Assembly: GCF_900240335.1 (NCBI RefSeq)
Contig: NZ_LT964979.1
Span: forward strand, 1,736,001-1,800,000
Direction: 5' to 3'
DNA from: Flavimobilis massiliensis
Lineage (GTDB): Bacteria; Actinomycetota; Actinomycetes; Actinomycetales; Cellulomonadaceae
DNA length: 64,000 nt
Both the position numbers and the translations under genes were made by a program. The notes below the pieces were generated by a model that was not told the origin of the DNA, did not search any database, and worked only from the letters and a program-made list of their open reading frames with translations. Every line of letters starts with the position of its first letter. The first letter of the stretch is position 1. Of this stretch, positions 50,018-58,893 are shown piece after piece.

Positions 50018-50851
50018 GTGGCAGCACTCAACTACGGCGTCGTCGAGGCCGGCTCGGGGCACCTCGGGCACGTGACCTGGGCTGCCTACGGGCCTCCGAC
50101 GTCACCGCTCACGCCCGTCGTCCTCCTCCACGGCCTCGCCGATTCCTCCGCGTGCTGGCCCAGCGTCGTCGAGCACCTCGCCACCGACAGACTGGCGATC
50201 GTCACCGATCTCCGCGGCCACGGCGAGTCGCCCCTCCCTGAGGCGCTCTTCACCATCAAGGCCGCGGCAGACGACCTCGCGGTCGTCGTCCGGCAGGTCG
50301 CGCAGCGTCCCGCGCTCGTCGTCGGGCACTCCCTCGGCGGGCTCGTCGCGCAGGACCTTGCCGTCCGCGCCCCCGCTCTCCTGCGCGGTCTCGTCCTCGA
50401 GGATCCCGCGTGGGACATCGGCCGCGACCGCGACGCCGAGGTCGGCGCGTGGGTCCGCACGCTGCGCCGGAGCTCGTACGCGCAGCTCGTCCGCCAGTGC
50501 CTCACCGAGAACCCTGACTGGCCGGCCGACGAGGTCGCGCCCTGGGCCGAGTCGAAGCTCCAGGTCGACCCGCGCGTCGTCGACCTCGCGCAGGGCTGGG
50601 GCGACGGCGACCGCGTCGGCGAGCTCGCGCGCCTCGCACCTCAGGACGAGTTCAGCACGACGGTCGTGCTCGGCACGCCCGAGCACGGCTCGGTCGTCCC
50701 GGCCGAGATGGCCGAGCGCGCCGAGCTGACGATCGAGGGCAAGGGCGAGGTGCTCGTCGTCGAGGGCGCGGGCCACTGCGTGCGTCGCGACCGTCGGGCG
50801 CAGTTCCTCGCGATCCTCGACGAGGCACTCGAGGCGGCCGACGCGCGCTGA
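50018..50851 (+). CDS. Alpha/beta hydrolase
   Basis: The 277-residue product has HGLADSS (oxyanion loop, about residue 36), DLRGHGES, the nucleophile elbow VVGHSLGG (about 104-111) and a C-terminal catalytic His in EGAGHCVRRD (about 256). GTG 50018 follows AGAGGCACAG. It is divergent from the gal regulator and convergent with clpC. Substrate unknown; an esterase or lactonase is likely. Confidence 0.85.
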   Translation: MAALNYGVVEAGSGHLGHVTWAAYGPPTSPLTPVVLLHGLADSSACWPSVVEHLATDRLAIVTDLRGHGESPLPEALFTIKAAADDLAVVVRQVAQRPALVVGHSLGGLVAQDLAVRAPALLRGLVLEDPAWDIGRDRDAEVGAWVRTLRRSSYAQLVRQCLTENPDWPADEVAPWAESKLQVDPRVVDLAQGWGDGDRVGELARLAPQDEFSTTVVLGTPEHGSVVPAEMAERAELTIEGKGEVLVVEGAGHCVRRDRRAQFLAILDEALEAADAR

Positions 50852-50879
50852 CAGCCCGCGCACGTCGCCCCGCGACATA

Positions 50880-50921
50880 CGGCTGCGGCCTCCCACCCCG
50901 AGGGGTGGGAGGCCGCAGCCG
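50880..50921. terminator. Bidirectional terminator, 20-bp perfect stem
   Basis: CGGCTGCGGCCTCCCACCCC pairs with its complement around a 2-base loop between the convergent hydrolase and clpC. Confidence 0.85.
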
Positions 50922-50938
50922 TGCGTGCGTGGTGGACG

Positions 50939-53506
50939 TCAGGCGCCGGCCTGGCGCAGACCGCCGTCACCGCCGCCGGGCGCCGACGGGATCGTCGTCG
51001 CGCGCGACGTCAGCGGCTCGATGGGTTCAGCGCCCTCGAGCTCGGGGAGCGCGCCACGGTCCGTGCCCGTGAACGTGAACTCGCCGAGCGGCCCCTCGCC
51101 CTGCGCGTCGACGACGATCGTCTGACCCGCGTGGACGTCACCGAAGAGGATCTTCTCGGAGAGCACGTCCTCGATGTCGCGCTGGATCGCGCGACGCAGC
51201 GGACGCGCGCCGAGCACCGGGTCGTAGCCGCGCTCCGCGAGGAGCGCCTTGGCCGCGTCGGTGAGCTCGATCGACATGTCCTTGGCGCGCAGGCGCTTGT
51301 CGAGACGCGCGACCATGAGGTCGACGATCTTGACGATCTCGTCCTGCGAGAGCTGCGGGAACACGACGATGTCGTCGACGCGGTTGAGGAACTCGGGGCG
51401 GAAGTGCTGCTTGAGCTCGTCGTTGACCTTGCCCTTCATGCGCTCGTAGTCGGTTGAGAGCGCACCGGTCGCGGAGAAGCCCGTGAGGACGCCCTTGGCG
51501 ATGTCACGCGTGCCGAGATTCGTCGTCATGATGATGATCGTGTTCTTGAAGTCGACCATCCGACCCTGGGAGTCGGTGAGGCGGCCGTCCTCGAGGATCT
51601 GCAGCAGCGAGTTGAAGATGTCGGCGTGCGCCTTCTCGACCTCGTCGAAGAGGACGACGGAGAACGGACGACGACGGACCTTCTCGGTGAGCTGGCCGCC
51701 CTCGTCGTAGCCGACGTAGCCGGGGGGCGAGCCGAAGAGGCGCGAGACGGTGTGCTTCTCGCTGAACTCCGACATGTCGAGCTGGATGAGCGCGTCCTCG
51801 TCGCCGAAGAGGAACTCGGCGAGCGCCTTGGCGAGCTCGGTCTTGCCGACGCCCGTGGGGCCGGCGAAGATGAACGACCCGCCGGGACGCTTGGGGTCCT
51901 TGAGGCCGGCGCGCGTGCGGCGGATGGCCTGGGAGATCGCCTTGATGGCGATGTCCTGGCCGACGACGCGCTTGTGGAGCTCGTCCTCCATGTTGAGGAG
52001 GCGCGCGGACTCGGTCTCGGTGAGCTTGAAGACCGGGATGCCGGTCGACTGCGCGAGCACCTCGGCGATGAGGTCTTCGTCCACCTCTGCCACGGTGTCG
52101 AGGTCGCCGGACTTCCACTGCTTCTCGCGCTCGGCGCGACGGGCCTGGAGCTGCTTCTCGGTGTCGCGCAGCGCGGCGGCCTTCTCGAAGTCCTGCTCGT
52201 CGATCGCGGACTCCTTGTCCCGACGGGCCTGGGCGATCTCCTCGTCGAGCTCACGGAGCTCCGGCGGCGCGGTCATGCGGCGGATGCGCAGGCGTGCGCC
52301 GGCCTCGTCGACGAGGTCGATGGCCTTGTCGGGGAGGAAGCGGTCGTTGACGTAGCGGTCCGCGAGGGTCGCGGCGGCAACGAGCGCGCCGTCCGTGATG
52401 GACACGCGGTGGTGCGCCTCGTAGCGGTCGCGCAGACCCTTGAGGATCTCGATCGCGTGCTCGAGGTTGGGCTCGGCGACCTGGATCGGCTGGAAGCGGC
52501 GCTCGAGCGCGGCGTCCTTCTCGATGTGCTTGCGGTACTCGTCGAGCGTCGTCGCACCGATCGTCTGGAGCTCGCCGCGGGCGAGCATCGGCTTGAGGAT
52601 CGAGGCGGCGTCGATAGCGCCCTCGGCGGCACCGGCACCGACGAGCGTGTGGATCTCGTCGATGAAGAGGATGATGTCGCCGCGCGTGCGGATCTCCTTG
52701 AGGACCTTCTTGAGGCGCTCCTCGAAGTCACCGCGGTAGCGCGATCCGGCGACGAGCGCGCCGAGGTCGAGCGTGTAAAGCTGCTTGTCCTTGAGGGTCT
52801 CGGGGACGTCACCACGGACGATGTCCTGCGAGAGGCCCTCGACGACGGCGGTCTTGCCGACGCCGGGCTCACCGATGAGGACGGGGTTGTTCTTGGTGCG
52901 GCGCGACAGGACCTGCATGACGCGCTCAATCTCCTTCGAGCGGCCGATGACGGGGTCGAGCTTGCCTTCGCGGGCCGCCTGCGTGAGGTTGCGGCCGAAC
53001 TGGTCGAGCACGGCCGAGCCGGCGGGCGTGGCCTCGGCGGGGGCGCCGGAGGCGACGGGCTCCTTGCCCTGGTAGCCGGAGAGCAGCTGGATGACCTGCT
53101 GGCGCACTCGGTTGAGGTCCGCGCCGAGCTTCGTGAGGACCTGGGCGGCGACGCCCTCACCCTCGCGGATGAGGCCGAGGAGGATGTGCTCGGTGCCGAT
53201 GTAGTTGTGGCCGAGCTGGAGGGCCTCGCGCAGCGAGAGCTCGAGGACCTTCTTGGCGCGCGGCGTGAACGGGATGTGCCCGCTGGGCGCCTGCTGGCCC
53301 TCGCCGATGATCTCGGTGACCTGAGAGCGCACCGCATCGAGCGAGATGTTGAGGGACTCGAGCGCCTTCGCGGCGACGCCCTCGCCCTCGTGGATGAGGC
53401 CGAGCAGGATGTGCTCGGTCCCGATGTAGTTGTGGTTGAGCATCCGCGCCTCTTCCTGGGCGAGGACGACCACCCGGCGGGCCCGGTCGGTAAATCTCTC
53501 GAACAT
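50939..53506 (-). CDS. clpC: ATP-dependent Clp protease ATPase subunit ClpC
   Basis: The 855-residue Hsp100 unfoldase feeds proteins to ClpP. Two Clp-N repeats lie at about residues 2-145 (NYIGTEHILLGL twice). AAA-1 has Walker A GEPGVGKT near 210, a UVR coil lies near 425-455, and AAA-2 has GPTGVGKTE near 550. I chose ATG 53506 (AGGAG upstream), giving the family start MFERFTDRARR; a short in-frame extension before it is unlikely. No ctsR-mcsAB neighbours are present, typical of actinobacteria. Confidence 0.96.
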   Translation of the reverse strand: MFERFTDRARRVVVLAQEEARMLNHNYIGTEHILLGLIHEGEGVAAKALESLNISLDAVRSQVTEIIGEGQQAPSGHIPFTPRAKKVLELSLREALQLGHNYIGTEHILLGLIREGEGVAAQVLTKLGADLNRVRQQVIQLLSGYQGKEPVASGAPAEATPAGSAVLDQFGRNLTQAAREGKLDPVIGRSKEIERVMQVLSRRTKNNPVLIGEPGVGKTAVVEGLSQDIVRGDVPETLKDKQLYTLDLGALVAGSRYRGDFEERLKKVLKEIRTRGDIILFIDEIHTLVGAGAAEGAIDAASILKPMLARGELQTIGATTLDEYRKHIEKDAALERRFQPIQVAEPNLEHAIEILKGLRDRYEAHHRVSITDGALVAAATLADRYVNDRFLPDKAIDLVDEAGARLRIRRMTAPPELRELDEEIAQARRDKESAIDEQDFEKAAALRDTEKQLQARRAEREKQWKSGDLDTVAEVDEDLIAEVLAQSTGIPVFKLTETESARLLNMEDELHKRVVGQDIAIKAISQAIRRTRAGLKDPKRPGGSFIFAGPTGVGKTELAKALAEFLFGDEDALIQLDMSEFSEKHTVSRLFGSPPGYVGYDEGGQLTEKVRRRPFSVVLFDEVEKAHADIFNSLLQILEDGRLTDSQGRMVDFKNTIIIMTTNLGTRDIAKGVLTGFSATGALSTDYERMKGKVNDELKQHFRPEFLNRVDDIVVFPQLSQDEIVKIVDLMVARLDKRLRAKDMSIELTDAAKALLAERGYDPVLGARPLRRAIQRDIEDVLSEKILFGDVHAGQTIVVDAQGEGPLGEFTFTGTDRGALPELEGAEPIEPLTSRATTIPSAPGGGDGGLRQAGA

Positions 53507-53626
53507 CAGCTGCTCCTCACGAGCGGCGTACACCCGCGCCGGGTTCGGCGCGCAGGTCTGACCGCATCGACTCTAACCAGCCGAGGGGGCGGTGGATGCC
53601 CGTGTTCGCCACAGGCGTGACCGGCT

Positions 53627-53664
53627 CCGGCCCCGGGGCAGGTGTGCACCTGCCCCGGGGCCGG
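53627..53664. terminator. Perfect 18-bp-stem palindrome
   Basis: CCGGCCCCGGGGCAGGTG and its complement enclose two bases. It lies 15 bp downstream of the ABC permease stop and 120 bp before the clpC start. Confidence 0.85.
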
Positions 53665-53679
53665 GGATCGCTGCTGCGC

Positions 53680-54447
53680 TCAGGCGCGTCGCCGCAGCGC
53701 GAGCGCCGCGAGCGCGATCGACGCGACGCACCACGCGCCGAGGACGACGACGCTGCGCCCCGGCATGTCGAACGTCGTGCGCGCGAGCCCTGCGCGCACG
53801 GCCTGCGCCATGGGCTCGACGGGGAGCCAGTCGTGCGCGGTCGCGAGCCAGCCGGGCATGCGGTCGCGCGGGAAGGAGATGGGTGAGAAGAGGAGCACGA
53901 AGAACACGAGGACCTGCGACAGGAGCATGGCGATCGGCGGGGCGAGCGTGAGGGCGATCGCGTAGCCGACGGCGGCGGACGTCATCGAGACGACGACGAC
54001 GGCGAGCGGCAACCACCACGCGAGGTCAAGCGTGACGTCGAAGCGGACGGCGCCTGCGAGGACTCCCATGACGACGCCGGGCAGGGCGAGCACGGTCCAC
54101 AGGGCGAGGTCGGCGACGAGGAACAGGGAGCGTGGCACGGGCAGCGACCGCATCCAGTCGTGCGAGCCTTCGGTGCGGGCGGTCGCGACGGACTGCGGTG
54201 TCATGACGAGACCGACGACGACGAGCGTGATGGTGGGTGCGCCCGTCGCGAGGTAGAGCGCTGCGGCGGGGTCGGGGTCGCCGACGAGCAGGCCGTATCC
54301 GGCGACGGTCGCGACGGCCATGAGCACCTGGACGACGACGAGCAGCGGCAGGTACATGGCCTGGCGGCCGAGCTGCCAGCGGACGAGGAGCGCGATGGTC
54401 TGCGCGTGGTGGCGCAGGTCGCTGGGGACCGGTGCGGCGACGCTCAT
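53680..54447 (-). CDS. ABC transporter permease, ABC-2 type
   Basis: The 255-residue product has six predicted membrane helices. The second half (LAWWLPLAVVVVSMTSAAVGYAIAL, then FSPISFPRDRMPGWL) is typical of ABC-2 exporters of drugs or polymers. ATG 54447 overlaps the ATPase stop by four bases, so the two form one transporter. Substrate unknown. Confidence 0.88.
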   Translation of the reverse strand: MSVAAPVPSDLRHHAQTIALLVRWQLGRQAMYLPLLVVVQVLMAVATVAGYGLLVGDPDPAAALYLATGAPTITLVVVGLVMTPQSVATARTEGSHDWMRSLPVPRSLFLVADLALWTVLALPGVVMGVLAGAVRFDVTLDLAWWLPLAVVVVSMTSAAVGYAIALTLAPPIAMLLSQVLVFFVLLFSPISFPRDRMPGWLATAHDWLPVEPMAQAVRAGLARTTFDMPGRSVVVLGAWCVASIALAALALRRRA

Positions 54448-55406
54448 GCTGCGACCTCCTCGGTGGTGGTGGGGGCGTCGCCCACGAGGGCGACGTAGAC
54501 GTCCTCGAGGGACGCGGGGGTGAGCGCGTAGCGCTCGAGGGTGCGGTCGCGGGTCGCGGCATGGGCCCAGTCGACGACGGCGGTCGCGTCGTCGGCGTCG
54601 AGCGTCGCGGTGAGCCGGCCGGGTGCGTGGGTGACGTCGCGCAGCGCGGGGTGCGGGGCGAGGTCGTCGCGGCCGAGGTCGGCCTCGAGGGTGAGGGTGC
54701 TGCGGAGGTGGGCGGTGAGCTCGGCGGGGGTTCCGGCGGCGACGACGCGTCCGTGGTCGAGGACGACGAGGTCGTCGACGACGCGTTCGGCCTCGCGGAC
54801 GTTGTGGGTGACGAGGAGGACGCCTGCGCCGGCGTCGGCGAGGCGGCGGATCTCTGCCCAGAGGAGGCGGCGGCGGACGGGGTCGACGTCGTTGGTGGGT
54901 TCGTCGAGGATGACGAGCGGTGCGGGGGTGACGACGGTCATGGCGAACGCGGTGAGGCGGGCGACGCCGCCGGAGAGCTTCTCGGACCTGGTGTCCGCCC
55001 ACTCGCCGAGGTCGAGGGCGTCGACGAGGCGGGCGGCTGCGGCGGCGACGTCGTCGGGGCGTCCGCCGCGGAGGCGTCCGACGATCTCGATGGCGGTGCG
55101 TGGGGTGAGGCCGGTGAGGGGGACGGCGGACTGCGGCTGGGCGGCGGCGAGGGCTCGGGCGGACGCGGGGTGGGTGATGGCGTCGACGGCGCCGGGGCCG
55201 TCTCCGAGCGTGAGGCTGCCGGCGTCGGGGCGGACGAGGCCGAGGACCTGGTTGACGAGGGTGGTCTTGCCCGCGCCGTTGTGGCCAAGGAGGCCGACGA
55301 CACGGCCGGCGGCGACGTCGAGGTCGATGCCGTCGTTGGCCGTGACGCCGTGGCGTCCGCGGTAGGTCTTGCGGAGACCGCGGACGGTGAGGACGGGGGT
55401 CGTCAT
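54444..55406 (-). CDS. ABC transporter ATP-binding protein
   Basis: The 320-residue ATPase has Walker A GHNGAGKTT (about residues 41-49), a signature region LSGGVARL near 145, Walker B LVILDEPTNDVDP near 168 and switch His in LLVTHN. A C-terminal extension of about 100 residues is of the DrrA type. ATG 55406. It is divergent from a TetR regulator, with two matching operators between, as in drug-export systems. Confidence 0.93.
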   Translation of the reverse strand: MTTPVLTVRGLRKTYRGRHGVTANDGIDLDVAAGRVVGLLGHNGAGKTTLVNQVLGLVRPDAGSLTLGDGPGAVDAITHPASARALAAAQPQSAVPLTGLTPRTAIEIVGRLRGGRPDDVAAAAARLVDALDLGEWADTRSEKLSGGVARLTAFAMTVVTPAPLVILDEPTNDVDPVRRRLLWAEIRRLADAGAGVLLVTHNVREAERVVDDLVVLDHGRVVAAGTPAELTAHLRSTLTLEADLGRDDLAPHPALRDVTHAPGRLTATLDADDATAVVDWAHAATRDRTLERYALTPASLEDVYVALVGDAPTTTEEVAA

Positions 55407-55424
55407 GGGAACCTCTCTAGGTCG

Positions 55425-55436
55425 TACCGGTCGGTA
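55425..55436. promoter_or_regulatory. TetR operator, proximal to the ABC genes
   Basis: TACCGGTCGGTA is a near-perfect 12-bp palindrome (one mismatch pair) 18 bp from the ATPase start. It matches the second site at 55483. Confidence 0.75.
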
Positions 55437-55482
55437 TGTGAATGGAACGTAGTAAGATACCGCTCGTTCGTCAAGAGCGCTG

Positions 55483-55494
55483 TACCGATCGGTA
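55483..55494. promoter_or_regulatory. TetR operator, proximal to the regulator gene
   Basis: TACCGATCGGTA is a perfect palindrome 21 bp before the TetR start. The spacing of 58 bp to the other site suggests independent dimers on the two divergent promoters. Confidence 0.78.
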
Positions 55495-55515
55495 TATCCG
55501 TCCTACGATCGAGGC

Positions 55516-56298
55516 ATGAGCGAGAACCAGACCCCCCGGAACGACGACCTCAGCGCCGCGACCCGCGCGCTCAAGGACGCGACCGCCGCGCTCACCCGAC
55601 TCCTCAAGGAGGAGGTCGCAGCCGTCGCGCCGCAGGCCAAGCAGGCCATCAACGTCGCCCTCCGCGAGACCGCCCAGGGCCTCAACGAGGCCACGCAGGC
55701 GTTCGCCCGCGAGACCGCCGCCTCCGAGAGCCGCCGCGCCCGCGCCACCGTCACCCGCACCGCACTCCTCGACGCCGCCGCCCGGCTCGTCGCCGAGCGC
55801 GGCTACGAAGGCGCGTCGGTCGGCGACATCGCCGAGGCCGCCGGCTACACCAAGGGCGCGCTCTACTCCCAGTTCGGATCGAAGAACGGCCTCTTCGTCG
55901 CCCTCGCCCGCCGCTGGTTCGACGAACCCTCCGACGGCGCGCGCCTCGATGGCGTCCCCGCGAGCGCCGACGCCATCGCCCGCTGGTGCGAGGCCGCTCA
56001 GCAGGACCCCCAGCTGCTCCTCCCTCTCGAGTTCGCCGCGTTCGCGCTGCGCCACCCCGAGTCCCGCACCGAGCTCGCCGACGTCCTCACCGGCGCGCTC
56101 GACCGCGTCGCGACCCAGCTCGCGGCCTACCGCACCGACGACGACACCACCGACCCCACCGAGCTCGATCGCGACCGCGCGCTCGCCGTGACGTCCGTCT
56201 ACCTCACCGCCAACCTCCTCGGCGCGGCGACGGGCTCCCCGCACGCGGGACCGGCCGCCGTCGCGCGCGTCGTCGGGCAGATCCTCGGGGACGTCTGA
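55516..56298 (+). CDS. TetR-family repressor with a long N-terminal extension
   Basis: The 260-residue product carries its DNA-binding domain at about residues 78-125 (RTALLDAAARLVAERGYEGASVGDIAEAAGYTKGALYSQFGSKNGLF). It is preceded by a 75-residue, Ala-rich, probably coiled helix, which most TetR proteins lack. The ligand domain fills the rest. ATG 55516 follows CGAGGC. It most likely represses the divergent ABC exporter and itself. Confidence 0.9.
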   Translation: MSENQTPRNDDLSAATRALKDATAALTRLLKEEVAAVAPQAKQAINVALRETAQGLNEATQAFARETAASESRRARATVTRTALLDAAARLVAERGYEGASVGDIAEAAGYTKGALYSQFGSKNGLFVALARRWFDEPSDGARLDGVPASADAIARWCEAAQQDPQLLLPLEFAAFALRHPESRTELADVLTGALDRVATQLAAYRTDDDTTDPTELDRDRALAVTSVYLTANLLGAATGSPHAGPAAVARVVGQILGDV

Positions 56299-56366
56299 GA
56301 CCGACGTTATCCACAGCACTAAAATTCATGGGACGAACCGGCGGATCATCTGGGACAATGAGGTAC

Positions 56367-57033
56367 GTGCACACCTCGAATCCCACCCCCCCCGCCACCC
56401 GCCTNCCCCCCCCCGCCGCCGCCGCCCCGCCCGCCCCCCCCCCCCCCCACCCCGCCCCGCCGCCCCACCCCTGCTCCCCCCCCCCCTCCCCCCCGACCCC
56501 GGCCCCCGCCGCCCCCCCGGCCCCCCCCGCCGAGCCCCCCGCCCCCCCCCCCAGCCCCCCCCCCCCCGAGGCCGCCCCCGGCCGCGGTCGGTGCCACCCT
56601 CACGGACGCCCAGGCCACGAGCCTCAAGGCCGCCGAGGGTGACTACGCCTACCCGCTGCCCGACGGCAGCAAGGTGCGCGTCAACGCGCGCCAGGCCCTC
56701 CCCGCCGCCGTCGCGGCCGACATCGACCGTCGCACGACCGAGGCCATCATCGTCCCGACCGAGGAAGCGCCCGACGGCGCCTACGACGCCGCGGTCGCCC
56801 TCGCGACCTCGGTCAGCTGGGACACCGGCAAGTACGTCGCCGTCGTCTTCGAAGACTGGGGCGACGCCTGCGGCACCCTCGAGACCCCCGAGGTCGTCTG
56901 GACGTCGAACGTCGACCTCGGCGACGGTTGCTCCTCCGTCAAGACGCGCGCCGAGGCCCGCGACCGCGTCAACGCCTACGTCGAGAAGGCCGTCAGCGGT
57001 CACGACACGTGGATCATCCTCGGCGGCGAGTGA
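56367..57033 (+). CDS. Secreted or membrane-linked protein, middle destroyed by poly-C artefact
   Basis: A GTG at 56367 begins HTSNPTPP and then enters a low-complexity C-run where the frame is unreliable. Reliable coding resumes at about 56588 as VGATLTDAQATSLKAAEGDYAYPLPDGSKVRVN and ends FVEKAV-like, then WIILGGE at 57033. The visible domain of about 145 residues has two Cys (DACGTLE, GDGCSSV) that could form a disulfide. A proline-rich N-terminus and membrane helix would be expected in the damaged part. Family not recognised. Confidence 0.6.
56391..56580. other. Low-complexity poly-C stretch with an N, probable base-calling artefact
   Basis: Almost every base is C, with scattered G, A and T and an N at 56405. 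On the opposite strand it is poly-G, the usual failure mode of two-colour chemistry. The true sequence is probably a GC-rich proline-coding region. Confidence 0.8.
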
Positions 57034-57067
57034 CCCTCTAGGGCCGCCTCATGGCGCCCGCACCCCC

Positions 57068-57106
57068 CGACGCCCCGTCCCGCCGCACCGGCGGGGCGGG
57101 GCGTCG
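57068..57106 (+). terminator. Strong GC hairpin, 18-bp stem
   Basis: CGACGCCCCGTCCCGCCG pairs with CGGCGGGGCGGGGCGTCG 35 bp after the preceding gene. Confidence 0.8.
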
Positions 57107-57107
57107 T

Positions 57108-57488
57108 TCTCCGCCCGCCGCGAGTCCCCCTGGGGCGACACCCGCCGCATCGACGGCCCGGCTCGCCCCTTCGGCAGGACTTCGAACGACAACGCCTCGA
57201 CAGCGTCCGGTGATCAGCGCGCTCGCGACAGCAGGACCCCGCGTCGGGTCGATCACAACCGCAGCGTCTGCCACAACCAGAACGCCAGAGCCATCAAGAA
57301 CACGTCGTCCCCACGCTCGCGGGGCGGGCGATCCTGAGCTCGGCGGGGCGGACCGTGGGGTGCCAGCCCTCTCCGCGCGCGCAGAGATGTTCCCGCGCCC
57401 TGTGAACACCCCCGCGGCACCGTTCACCGGCCTCTCCAAGTCCCGCCAGCGCGCCGCATCACGGCACCCGGCCGTCCGCCATAGCGAA
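57108..57488. other. Intergenic region without a supported gene
   Basis: Open frames exist on both strands but lack ribosome sites, family motifs or normal codon bias. Base composition is slightly less GC-rich. I see no repeat or RNA motif. Confidence 0.5.
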
Positions 57489-57490
57489 GC

Positions 57491-57521
57491 GGCCTCCACC
57501 CCCATGCCGGAGGTGGAGGCC
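57491..57521 (-). terminator. Terminator of the Ig-like surface protein
   Basis: GGCCTCCACC and GGTGGAGGCC (10 bp) enclose an 11-base loop, starting 17 bp past the stop. Confidence 0.7.
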
Positions 57522-57537
57522 GTTGCGGTAAGGGCGG

Positions 57538-58698
57538 TCAGCGTCGCACTGTGACCTTGATGCTGCCGGACGTTGCGGCCTTCTTGCTGCTGGTGGCCTT
57601 GACGAAGGTGCGGTAGGTGGTGGTCGTGGTCGCCTTGACCTTGAGCTTCCAGGTGCCGGACTTGCTCGCGGTGACGGTTTTCACCGTCTTCCACTTCTTG
57701 CCGACCTTCTTCTGGACGGTGACCTTGGCCTTGGCGTAGCCCTTGTACTTGGATCCGGACTTCACGTAGGCCTTGCCGGAGAGCGTCGTCGTCGCGCCCT
57801 TCTTCACCGTCGAGGGCGATGCCTTCGGGGTGGACAGCTTCGTGGCGGCGGGCGTCGTCACACGAATGATCGGGGAGGGCGACGTCTTCGCGCCCAGGTA
57901 GATCGAGCTGCCCGGGTAGACGACGCGGTAGGACGCGGAGCGGCTCGGCTTGAGACGCACGTTCCAGGCACCGGTGGACGCGGTCTTGACAGTTGCGACC
58001 TGGCGCCACTTTGCGGCTGGGTTCGTCGGGCTGCTCGTGGTCTCCTCGACGTGGAGCGGAGCGCCACCGAGGACAGACGCGCTCCGGAGGCCGTAGGCGT
58101 CGTCGTACTTGAGGATGCCGGACATCGTGACGATCCCGCCCTTGGTGACGGACGTCCGCGACGTCTTGACGTCGGTGAAGAACGCCTGGGCGACGTACTT
58201 CAGCGGGACCTGGACGCGGATGTTGGCGTCGTAGCTCGCGGCGGGGTGGCCCTCGACGCGGCGTGTGGCCCAGACGTCCACGGTGACGGTGCAGCTGCCG
58301 GGGTCGGTGTCCTTGAAGAGGACGTCGGTCCAGTTGGCGCCGCCGTTACCCTCACCCGACGATTGCCGGGCGGCGAGGACGCACCCCGGGTCACCCGCGG
58401 AGGACGCGGTGGCGGTCCACTCGACCTCGGCGGTCCTCGGGGAGCCGTATGCCGAGTAGTAGCGGTATGCGGCCGGCACCGCGATGGAGACCGAGATGAC
58501 GCTCGGGAAGAGGTCCTCGCGGGTCGAACCTGTCAGCTGGTCGTAGGTGGACACGGTGACGGTCGTCCCGTTGGACGATGCGGACTTGACCGAGGTGGCC
58601 GTCTCGCCTGCGGCGGTCGCGGCGGGCGCCGTGGCGGCGAGCCCGGCGGCACCGAGCGCGACCGTGATCACGGCAGCGGAAAGTGAACGAAGCTTCAT
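57538..58698 (-). CDS. Secreted surface protein with Ig-like and SH3-like cell-wall repeats
   Basis: The 386-residue product has a signal peptide (residues 1-30, ending ATAAG) and an N-terminal beta domain with two Cys (GCVL, SCTV). Two Ig-like modules follow (SVTKGGIVTMSGILKY and STVKKGATTTLSGKAY, then VQKKVGKKWKTVKTVTASKSGTWKLKV). The last 110 residues are strongly Lys-rich. Such modules occur in exported actinobacterial proteins that attach to the wall or to polymers. Monocistronic. Confidence 0.8.
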   Translation of the reverse strand: MKLRSLSAAVITVALGAAGLAATAPAATAAGETATSVKSASSNGTTVTVSTYDQLTGSTREDLFPSVISVSIAVPAAYRYYSAYGSPRTAEVEWTATASSAGDPGCVLAARQSSGEGNGGANWTDVLFKDTDPGSCTVTVDVWATRRVEGHPAASYDANIRVQVPLKYVAQAFFTDVKTSRTSVTKGGIVTMSGILKYDDAYGLRSASVLGGAPLHVEETTSSPTNPAAKWRQVATVKTASTGAWNVRLKPSRSASYRVVYPGSSIYLGAKTSPSPIIRVTTPAATKLSTPKASPSTVKKGATTTLSGKAYVKSGSKYKGYAKAKVTVQKKVGKKWKTVKTVTASKSGTWKLKVKATTTTTYRTFVKATSSKKAATSGSIKVTVRR

Positions 58699-58893
58699 GT
58701 CATCCCCTGGCTTTCGTCTGGTGCGGCTCAACCTCGCCCCTTGCTCGGTTCAAACCCGCAGGGGGATCCTCACATCCATCCGATGGCACCGCAACCGGAA
58801 CAGTGTGCTGCATCTCACCGGACGGAACCCGTGGTCCTCCCCACCCGTTACCGTGGGACAGGCCTTGCCGGCACCAGCAACGAACGGACCCCC

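Noticed and set aside
56307..56315. Perfect DnaA-box-like TTATCCACA
   Set aside because: Only one box was found, with no cluster, no AT-rich unwinding region and no dnaA, dnaN or gyr genes nearby, so there is no case for an origin.
57051..57554. 167-residue open frame between terminator hairpins
   Set aside because: It runs through a terminator stem, is low-complexity Ala/Pro/Arg/Thr and has no ribosome site or motif.
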